From assembly GCA_019912315.1 (NCBI GenBank), contig JAIOJA010000042.1, forward strand, positions 186,001-250,000: a stretch of DNA of 64,000 bases. Direction: 5' to 3'. The stretch comes from Planctomycetota bacterium. Its GTDB lineage: Bacteria; Planctomycetota; UBA8742; UBA2392. Made by a program: the position numbers and the translations under genes. The notes beneath the pieces are model-generated. The model was given only the letters and a program-made list of their open reading frames with translations. It had not been told where the DNA came from and made no database searches. Shown here piece by piece: positions 54,383 through 61,152 of the stretch. Position 1 is the stretch's first letter. Each line of letters starts with the position of its first letter.

Positions 54383-55189
54383 ATGGCCACCGTACGCGAA
54401 CTTCAGACAAAAGCCCGCAAAGCCCTTGCAAAGTGGAAGAAGGACTACAGCAAGGCACTGGACAGCGACAACAGCAGCCCGGTCAGTCATTTGTGCCTGA
54501 CCATCCTGATGCGCAACAACAACATCACGAACGCCACCAAGGCGTGCAACATCCTGCGCGAGCGTTTCGTGGACTGGAACGAAATCCGCGTCAGCCCGAT
54601 CGCCGAGGTTCGCGACGCGCTGGAAGAGGTCCAATGCCCGAACGCCGAACAGAAGGCCTACGCCCTGCGCCGCTTCCTGCGCGATGTCTTTGGCAAGTTC
54701 ACCAAGACCAACCTGTACTTCGACAAGATGAACGTGCCGGAAGTTGTGCCCGAGCTGCTGCCGGGCGAGAAACCGGAAACCACAGACGACGATGACGACG
54801 ACGCCGACGACGCCGTAACCCGCGAATCCGGCCTGCCGGACCACCCGACCGTGCCGGGCTACGTGGACATGCGGAAGATCATTGATCAGGTGGTGCCGCT
54901 GGACCCGAAGCTGATCACGGAGAAGAATTCGACGGGCGTGGCGAGCGTGGTATGGGACGACGCCGAGCGCGGCCCCTTCAGCACACTGTGGCGCGTCTGC
55001 ATCGCCGAAGGGCTTCTCGAGCCCGAGTACGAAGGCACCGAGGCCCTGCAACGCCTGCGCCAGATCGCCCCGGAAAAGGAACGCGACGAGTTCGCCTACT
55101 ACGCGGTCATCCACGCCGAGAACAACTGGCCCAAGATCAGCAAAGTAGCCGACAAGTCCCGAAAGAAAGCAGTCAAAGCCAAGGCCTAA
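54383..55189 (+). CDS. Endonuclease III-like helical protein lacking the catalytic half
   Basis: 268 residues from ATG 54383. The N-terminal half resembles the first helices of the HhH-GPD fold: 'SSPVSHLCLTILMRNNNITNATKACNILRERFVDWNEIRVSPIAEVRDALEEV', which aligns by pattern with 'L...ILSQ.T.D......L...F.....l.....l..l'. It does not show the helix-hairpin-helix, the catalytic Lys/Asp pair, or the four-cysteine iron-sulfur loop of endonuclease III. After an Asp-rich linker (about 155-165) the C-terminal half has no fold I can name. It lies between an EF-hand lipoprotein and sucD. It may be a non-catalytic DNA-binding paralogue. Confidence 0.65.
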   Translation: MATVRELQTKARKALAKWKKDYSKALDSDNSSPVSHLCLTILMRNNNITNATKACNILRERFVDWNEIRVSPIAEVRDALEEVQCPNAEQKAYALRRFLRDVFGKFTKTNLYFDKMNVPEVVPELLPGEKPETTDDDDDDADDAVTRESGLPDHPTVPGYVDMRKIIDQVVPLDPKLITEKNSTGVASVVWDDAERGPFSTLWRVCIAEGLLEPEYEGTEALQRLRQIAPEKERDEFAYYAVIHAENNWPKISKVADKSRKKAVKAKA

Positions 55190-55249
55190 CTTGCCGCCAC
55201 CGAAACGATGCGCTAGAAACCGGCGCGTAAAGCACTTGAGAGGCTCGCC

Positions 55250-56182
55250 ATGTCTATCTTCGTAAATAAAGCTACGCGCGTGATCTGCCAGGGTATTACG
55301 GGCACTCATGGCGCGTTTCATACGGCCCGGTGCGTTGAGTATGGCACCAACTTTGTCGGCGGGGTTACTCCCGGCAAGGGCGGCCAGATCTTCGACAAGG
55401 ACCCGAGCGGCAACGCCATCAAGCGCCCGGACGGCACCGAGGCCAAGCTGCCGATCTTCAACAGCGTGGCGGACGCCGCCGCTGAAGTCGGCGCTGATGC
55501 AAGCATGATCTTCGTGCCGCCGCCTCTGGCCGCCGACGCGATTCTCGAAGCCGCCGACGCGGGCGTGAAGCTGATCTGCTGCATCACCGAGGGCATCCCG
55601 GTGATGGACATGGTCCGCGTGAAGAAGATTCTCGATGAGCGCTACCCGCAATCGCGCCTCGTCGGGCCGAACTGCCCGGGCGTGATCACGCCGGGCGAGT
55701 GCAAGATCGGCATCATGCCAGGGCACATCCACAAGCCGGGCAAAATCGGCATTGTCAGCCGCAGCGGGACGCTCACGTACGAGGCCGTCCACCAGGTGAC
55801 CAACGCCGGGCTCGGTCAGAGCACCTGCGTGGGCATCGGCGGCGACCCGGTCAACGGTACGAACTTCATTGACTGCCTGAGCGCCTTCAACGACGACCCG
55901 AACACCGAGGCCGTCATCATGATCGGCGAAATCGGCGGCAACGCCGAGGAACGCGCGGCCCAATGGATCGCCGAGAACATGCACAAGCCGGTGGCGGCGT
56001 TTATCGCGGGACGCACAGCGCCCCCGGGCAAGCGCATGGGACACGCCGGCGCAATCATCAGCGGCGGCAAGGGCACGGCCGAGGACAAGATCAAGGCCCT
56101 GCGCGCAGCCGGCATCACGGTTGCGGAAAGCCCGGCCGACCTCGGCAAAGCCATCAAGGAAGCCATGGCAGCGGTGGCGTAA
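55250..56182 (+). CDS. sucD: Succinate--CoA ligase alpha subunit
   Basis: 310 residues. CoA-binding N-terminus ('[38 protein letters not shown]') and the phosphohistidine site '[11 protein letters not shown]' with H265 are intact, with '[45 protein letters not shown]' between. The enzyme makes ATP or GTP from succinyl-CoA in the TCA cycle and needs the beta subunit SucC, which is normally the upstream neighbour. It is not found here; the preceding gene is the endonuclease III-like protein. It has its own terminator. Confidence 0.96.
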   Translation: MSIFVNKATRVICQGITGTHGAFHTARCVEYGTNFVGGVTPGKGGQIFDKDPSGNAIKRPDGTEAKLPIFNSVADAAAEVGADASMIFVPPPLAADAILEAADAGVKLICCITEGIPVMDMVRVKKILDERYPQSRLVGPNCPGVITPGECKIGIMPGHIHKPGKIGIVSRSGTLTYEAVHQVTNAGLGQSTCVGIGGDPVNGTNFIDCLSAFNDDPNTEAVIMIGEIGGNAEERAAQWIAENMHKPVAAFIAGRTAPPGKRMGHAGAIISGGKGTAEDKIKALRAAGITVAESPADLGKAIKEAMAAVA

Positions 56183-56201
56183 ACGACTCAACTCAAGGCA
56201 G

Positions 56202-56230
56202 ATGGTCCGCACTTGTTGCGGACCATTTTT
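56202..56230 (+). terminator. Intrinsic terminator of sucD
   Basis: A perfect ten-base stem (56202-56211 with 56217-56226, CTTGT loop) followed by T residues 56226-56230, about 20 bases past the stop. Confidence 0.88.
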
Positions 56231-56293
56231 CGTTTGCACCAACGTGGGCATGTCACAAGACGTTTGAAAGGCACAACCCTACTGGAGACCACC

Positions 56294-57115
56294 ATGACCC
56301 GCCTTCTTCCCGCCCTTCTTGTTGTCGCAATCTCCGCAGTTCTGGTCGGTGCTCAACCCGAGCAACCCAAACCTCCCATCGAAGCCACACAGAACGAATC
56401 CGGTGAGTGGGTCTGGACCCTCGCTTCCGAAGGTGAAGTCCCGGTGACAGACCTGCTGTCGATGTACGCCTCATGCCGCGAGTCCCTGGTCGTCTACGAT
56501 CCACGCAAGATCGTCGGCATAACCTCTTTCACTGGCCCGGAATCGACCGAGCTCACGGGCGATGCAATCGACATGTTCGTTGCCAACAGCCTTGGCGATT
56601 TTCGCCTCTGCCTGACACGTTCCGGCGAAGGGCAGTTTCGTATCATCCCCGCGGCGGAAGCTGTTACCAACGCGCCGGTAGTCGAGATCGTCAACCTGGA
56701 AAGCACGCCAGATTGGCAATGGATCACAGTCGTGATGAAGCCCGAGAACGCGGAAGTGAACGCCCTGCGAGGCGCGTTGCAGAATCTCACCACCCGCCAG
56801 GGCGGCGTGGTAAACCCAGTCGCAGGCTCAAATGCCCTGCTGGTCTGCGATCGCGCAGACAGGGTCAAGGATCTCTATGCGCTTGCATTGAAGCTCGACG
56901 AGGAAAACAAGGCGGAGATTCGAAAGTACGAAGTGCCGGCCGGTATCGAGCCTGCGAACGCAATCAAGGCTCTGAAAGAGCTGCTGGACGCGCCGCGACG
57001 CCCCGGCATGAACGTGCCTACGTATACACAGGCGATTGGCGAAGACATCGTAATTGTCCGGGCCACGCCCAAGTTCCATGAAGATGTCGCGGCCGCCTTT
57101 GCCGCAATGAAGTGA
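56294..57115 (+). CDS. Exported protein with secretin N-domain-like repeat, copy A
   Basis: 273 residues from ATG 56294 behind GGAG; signal peptide cleaved near 'VGAQ'. The mature protein has alternating strands and helices of the type found in secretin N1/NolW domains: 'PVTDLLSMYASCRESLVVYD' near residue 50 and 'APVVEIVNLESTPDWQWITVVMKPENAEVNALRGALQNLTTRQGGVVNPVAGSNALLVCDRADRVKDLYALALKLD' later. There is no beta-barrel pore region, so it is not a full secretin. The next gene is a clear paralogue. The two may form a periplasmic or surface complex; no secretion gene is adjacent. Confidence 0.7.
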   Translation: MTRLLPALLVVAISAVLVGAQPEQPKPPIEATQNESGEWVWTLASEGEVPVTDLLSMYASCRESLVVYDPRKIVGITSFTGPESTELTGDAIDMFVANSLGDFRLCLTRSGEGQFRIIPAAEAVTNAPVVEIVNLESTPDWQWITVVMKPENAEVNALRGALQNLTTRQGGVVNPVAGSNALLVCDRADRVKDLYALALKLDEENKAEIRKYEVPAGIEPANAIKALKELLDAPRRPGMNVPTYTQAIGEDIVIVRATPKFHEDVAAAFAAMK

Positions 57116-57183
57116 TGCAGTCCTGTTTCACCCAACGGGCGCGTGACCGGCGCGTTTGAATCAGGGACCCAAAGGAGACTGCC

Positions 57184-58083
57184 ATGTCGCGATGGATTGC
57201 CGGACTGATTGTTGTGCTGACCGCTGTTGCTTTCGTCGCCGCGCAGGACCCAGGCGAGAAGCCGTTGCGATTCCCTTTTGGCGGCAGCAAGTCCCAGATT
57301 CCATTCGATGTCATGGAGCAGGACGGCAAGAAGGTCTGGCGCGTTGTGGGACGAGGCAACGTCCGCGTCGAGGAACTGATCGCAGGCTACACCACCATTT
57401 CCGGCAAGCGCATTACCTACGATGCGTCAGCTACCAGCGGATCGAAATCCTCCGTGCAGTATGTCGGGCCGGACGATGGCATGTTCATAGCACACGACGA
57501 CCTGGGCAACTACGTTTCGGAACTGCTGGAAGGCGCCGGCCTGACACTGGTCGGACACAGCGGCCCCAAGGCCCGTGTTGTGGAACTTGAGCGAGCGCAC
57601 GGTTTCGCCGCCGTCGTGGACACCAGCGCCCTTGCCACACTGCCGGACACGGAGTGGGTGATCGTGAGTTGGGAAGACATGGGCGACGCCGAATACATGC
57701 GAGGGCGCCTTCAGATGTTCGCCTCCGCGCTGGTGCGAATTGACAACGACCGGCAGGGACTCACCGCCTCGGGGCGGGTCGCGCAGTTGCGCAACGTGAA
57801 CAGCCTGGTTGAGAAGCAGCTAGCCACGGGCACGGACGCCATGCAGGTTCGCGCTTACAATTTGCCGGGTACGGTGAAGGCTGTCGACGCGCAGCGGGTC
57901 CTGAACGAGCTTTTCGAATCACCCAGAACCACGATCAGCAAGATGGACGGCAACTACCAGGTAACCTCCGGTGGGCACCAGTCCGTACATGTGTCGGTGA
58001 TTGCGGGTGCTAACCGCCTGCTGGTAAGGGCCTCGGGTGCAGATCACCAACTCGTACAGGCCGCCATCGACGCTCTGCAATAG
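57184..58083 (+). CDS. Exported protein with secretin N-domain-like repeat, copy B
   Basis: 299 residues, with AAAGGAG six bases before the ATG and a signal peptide ending 'VAAQ'. The same layout as copy A follows: 'NVRVEELIAGYTTISGKRITYDA' early, then 'RVVELERAHGFAAVVDTSALATLPDTEWVIVSWEDMGDAEYMRGRLQMFASALVRIDNDRQGLTASGRVAQLRNVNSLVEK' and the C-terminal 'VSVIAGANRLLVRASGADHQLVQAAIDAL'. It lies 68 bases after copy A and is probably co-transcribed. Sequence identity to copy A is low, so the duplication is old. Confidence 0.7.
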   Translation: MSRWIAGLIVVLTAVAFVAAQDPGEKPLRFPFGGSKSQIPFDVMEQDGKKVWRVVGRGNVRVEELIAGYTTISGKRITYDASATSGSKSSVQYVGPDDGMFIAHDDLGNYVSELLEGAGLTLVGHSGPKARVVELERAHGFAAVVDTSALATLPDTEWVIVSWEDMGDAEYMRGRLQMFASALVRIDNDRQGLTASGRVAQLRNVNSLVEKQLATGTDAMQVRAYNLPGTVKAVDAQRVLNELFESPRTTISKMDGNYQVTSGGHQSVHVSVIAGANRLLVRASGADHQLVQAAIDALQ

Positions 58084-58111
58084 CCGTTACTGCGATCGCC
58101 AGCAATGTGGA

Positions 58112-58144
58112 AGGCGCCCGGAGCATGCCCGGGCGCCTGTTTTT
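58112..58144 (+). terminator. Intrinsic terminator after the copy B gene
   Basis: A perfect ten-base GC-rich stem (58112-58121 with 58129-58138) with an AGCATGC loop, followed by GTTTTT. It starts 29 bases past the stop. Confidence 0.85.
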
Positions 58145-58470
58145 CAGGGCTCTTGGACGGAACAGGGCCTGTGATTCGTTAATCGTGCGGTGTGCACACA
58201 AGTAACTAACAAAGCGCACCGCTCGAATATTATGGATTGTGTGAATCCAAAGTAGGCGAGTTTCCGAACTATATAAAGGGTGAAATAGCGCCGCCGGACC
58301 AGCTTATCGACCACCGCTTTGCAAGCCGCCTGACACCGTAGATCCAAGACTCGACCTCCGCAGAAGCCCTTCACATAGGAATTCTCTGGACTTCCCGCCC
58401 TGAAACCCTTGATAATAGGGCTGGAGAGCGATTGTGGGCCGATTGTTGAGCCTGGATCGAGGTAGTCAAA
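58145..58470. other. 326-base gap, lower GC, no gene recognised
   Basis: The stretch between the terminator and the next gene is visibly richer in A/T than its surroundings around 58200-58290 (for example GAATATTATGG and ACTATATAAAGG). It contains no open frame with a plausible start. It should hold the promoter of the 58471 operon, but no pair of -35 and -10 boxes is convincing. Confidence 0.45.
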
Positions 58471-59916
58471 ATGTCATATCGCATCCTCCATTTCCTGACA
58501 CTTGGTACCGTAGCATCGATCCTTTCTGCGGCGCCTTTGTTCGCGCAGCGCCCGGATATTAAGCAAGAACTGGCCGAACTTGCTTCCCCGGCTGCATGGG
58601 AACGCGCCGCGAGCGTGCTTCGAATAGCCGCCATTGAAGGCGACATCGGCGCCGATCTGCGCGTGGCATACAAGATCACCGGGCTGCAGGAGCGCATGGG
58701 TCTGCTGGAGGCCGCGGGGGTGCGCGCCGACCCGGCCCTCGTACAGGAAGCTGCCGCGGGGCTGTCTGATTCCGACGAAAGGCTGTCAGACAGCTCTCGC
58801 GACTATCTGCTGAGCCTCCCTCTCTTTGCCCTCACACCCGACACGTCGAAGCTGGACGAGTCAGCGATCGCCGCCTGGATCGAGTTCGAGAACTTCCGTA
58901 TCCGTCTCGACCTGTCCAAAGTCCTGCTGGAGGCCCACCTGAAACCCGGCAAGTACTTCGGGCAGTTCGAAGCGCTGCGCAACTTCGACAACGCGCGCAT
59001 CGACGCCGAACTGATGCGCCTTGTCCGCGGAGACAGTGTATTCGCCGAGGCACTGAACCAGGCCTCCATTGCGGCTATTGAGTCGAATGCCCGCCCGGAA
59101 AGCGCCTTTCAGAACAGCTTTCGGCGGCTCAGATCAGGCGCGGGCGCCTTCGCGCCAGTGCTGACCTACATCGCCGACATGCGGATCACCGACGCTCTTC
59201 AAAGCGCGATCAACCGCGCGCCGCGCAGCCGCTACCTCGCGGCACTGGAGGTCTTCGGCAACGTCCGCGCAGCCGCCGTGAGGGCCCTGGGCGGAAGCCC
59301 GGATGCCACCGCGCTCAAGCTTGCGCTTCAGACCCAGTATGAGCTGATGAACGCCCAACAGCCGGAGGCGGATGTCGCGCACCTGCTGAACCTCGACGCG
59401 ACGCGGGTTGAGATTGAGGTAGCCCTCGCGCGCCTCGGCGACAACGCCCTGCTGGCAGGACGGATTGCGTCTCTGCGCACGCAGATTGAACGGGTGCAAC
59501 AGCTTAAGGTAAACGTAAACATGAATGTCAATTCGCGTCCGGACCTGATCGCGCAGAACGAAATCGCGCACCTGCTGTTGCGCGCGGGCGAGCTGGACAG
59601 CGCGGAACGGGAGTGGACCGCGGCCGCGGATGGCGCATTAATCATGCTGCGCCAGGCGGAGGGCAGAAACCGCAGTTCATTGTCGTCATACCTGGGCGCG
59701 GTCTACTATAATCTGGCGTGCGCCCAGAGCCTTCAGTTGAAGTCGTCAAAGGCTCTGGAAAGCCTGAAGAAAGCGGTTGAGCATGGCTACAACGATTTCG
59801 CCTGGATGCTCGAGGATGGCGACCTGTACGAGGTCCGCCACCACGCCGGTTTCGCAGCCTGGTTTGAAAACGTTGCGCCTCCCAGCGTGGCTGATCGCCT
59901 TCGCACTGGCGGTTAG
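58471..59916 (+). CDS. Exported helical repeat protein
   Basis: 481 residues. Signal peptide ends 'APLFAQ'. The mature protein is nearly all helical with TPR/HEAT-like periodicity: 'LASPAAWERAASVLRIAAIEG' near the start, and 'LLLRAGELDSAEREWTAAADGALIMLRQAEG', 'YNLACAQSLQLKSSKALESLKKAVEHGYND' near the end, the last two being TPR-like. The C-terminal 'LEDGDLYEVRHHAGFAAWFE' is the closing unit seen in some TPR proteins. It overlaps the next gene by 53 bases, and that next protein has the same start and end pattern, so the two are old duplicates. Function is unknown. Confidence 0.72.
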   Translation: MSYRILHFLTLGTVASILSAAPLFAQRPDIKQELAELASPAAWERAASVLRIAAIEGDIGADLRVAYKITGLQERMGLLEAAGVRADPALVQEAAAGLSDSDERLSDSSRDYLLSLPLFALTPDTSKLDESAIAAWIEFENFRIRLDLSKVLLEAHLKPGKYFGQFEALRNFDNARIDAELMRLVRGDSVFAEALNQASIAAIESNARPESAFQNSFRRLRSGAGAFAPVLTYIADMRITDALQSAINRAPRSRYLAALEVFGNVRAAAVRALGGSPDATALKLALQTQYELMNAQQPEADVAHLLNLDATRVEIEVALARLGDNALLAGRIASLRTQIERVQQLKVNVNMNVNSRPDLIAQNEIAHLLLRAGELDSAEREWTAAADGALIMLRQAEGRNRSSLSSYLGAVYYNLACAQSLQLKSSKALESLKKAVEHGYNDFAWMLEDGDLYEVRHHAGFAAWFENVAPPSVADRLRTGG

Positions 59917-61126
59917 CAGTTTCGCGCCGCCTGTTGCCGCCCAGGAATCGCGGGTAGCCCCGGAAGAAGACAGGTTTGCCGCGCTGCATTCCCCCTCCGC
60001 CTTCGAGCGCGAAACCGCTCAAGCCCGCCTCAAGGATGAAGAGCTACTCGCCCATTACCGCGCGTTGCTAAACGATGGCGGCAACGCCGCCCAGGTCATA
60101 TCCGGGCTTGAGCGCGTCGGCGCAAGAAAAGACACCGCCGACATCCCCCTGATCGTCAAGTACATTGGCGCCCTCGACCCGGGAGTAGCCGAAGCCGCCA
60201 TGGGCGCACTGCGCTCGTTCGGGAGCGATGCCCTGAAGGCGGTCAAGGACCTCGACGCGGGAGAGGTGGACGCCGCGACGCGCAAGGACGCGATCGAGCG
60301 TCTGCTGAAGGACCACATTCAGACGTGCTGCCGGCGCGACCTCGCAATCAACCCCTTTCACCTCGAGTACGACGGGCGCCTCGATGAGCTTTACTCCGTG
60401 GGCGACGAGATCAACGAGTTGATGTTCCGCCTGCTGCGTGACTCCATCGGTGATATCCGTGACGACATCTCCGGCAACCGTTACTACTACTGGAACGGGC
60501 AGGCCGTATATGAAAGCCCCTTCGTCGATTATGGCGGGTTGGCCGTCTACGCCCTCGGCAGACGCGACCCCGAACGGCTGATGAAGGAGGTGGGCGAGCT
60601 TGCCGAGGTGCAACCTAGCAACGACTTCTGGGGCTGGAGCTATGCGAGCCGCACGCCGGTCACGATTGAACTGGCGACCTTCTTTGCCAGACGGGGCGAC
60701 ACAGCCCTGATTGACAAGGTGATCTCTGACCTTGAGGGTGGAAATCGCTGGCGGCAGGGCAACGAATCCCTGGGCTTGCAGGTCATGATCGCCGGTATCC
60801 AAATGGTCGCTCTAGGCGAAGACGAAGCGGCTCTTGAGCGCCTGAATGAGAATGTCAAGCAGGCCGGTTCCGCCCTGAGCAGCACGGTATCGCAGGCCCA
60901 CTACCTGCGTGCACGGATTCTCATGAAACTGAAGGAGCAGGGCGCGGCCTTGCACGCGCTTGAGGAATCGATGGAGGCGTCGGACGCCGCCATGGTGCTG
61001 ACGCTTGTGGACGGTACGTTCGCGCCGCTGCAATCGGAGCGCCGCTTTCAGGCCGTGCTGGACTACTGTCGCCTCGCGGCACGGCGCCTGAATGCCGCGC
61101 AACGCCCTTGGGGATTCACCGAATAG
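59864..61126 (+). CDS. Exported helical repeat protein, paralogue of the preceding gene
   Basis: 420 residues. I chose TTG 59864 because it starts a perfect signal peptide (MKTLRLPAWLIAFALAVSSFAPPVAAQ); the frame is open upstream to 59777, but that part is antisense-like noise. The gene overlaps the previous one in a different frame. HEAT-like beginning: 'LHSPSAFERETAQARLKDEELLAHYRALLNDG'. Then 'LIVKYIGALDPGVAEAAMGALRSFGSDALKAVKDL', and a C-terminal unit 'HALEESMEASDAAMVLTLVDGTFAPLQSERRFQAVLDY', which parallels the end of the preceding protein. It is followed at once by the von Willebrand A gene. Confidence 0.75.
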   Translation: MKTLRLPAWLIAFALAVSSFAPPVAAQESRVAPEEDRFAALHSPSAFERETAQARLKDEELLAHYRALLNDGGNAAQVISGLERVGARKDTADIPLIVKYIGALDPGVAEAAMGALRSFGSDALKAVKDLDAGEVDAATRKDAIERLLKDHIQTCCRRDLAINPFHLEYDGRLDELYSVGDEINELMFRLLRDSIGDIRDDISGNRYYYWNGQAVYESPFVDYGGLAVYALGRRDPERLMKEVGELAEVQPSNDFWGWSYASRTPVTIELATFFARRGDTALIDKVISDLEGGNRWRQGNESLGLQVMIAGIQMVALGEDEAALERLNENVKQAGSALSSTVSQAHYLRARILMKLKEQGAALHALEESMEASDAAMVLTLVDGTFAPLQSERRFQAVLDYCRLAARRLNAAQRPWGFTE

Positions 61127-61152
61127 ACTGAGGAATCATCCGGCTGATCGAC

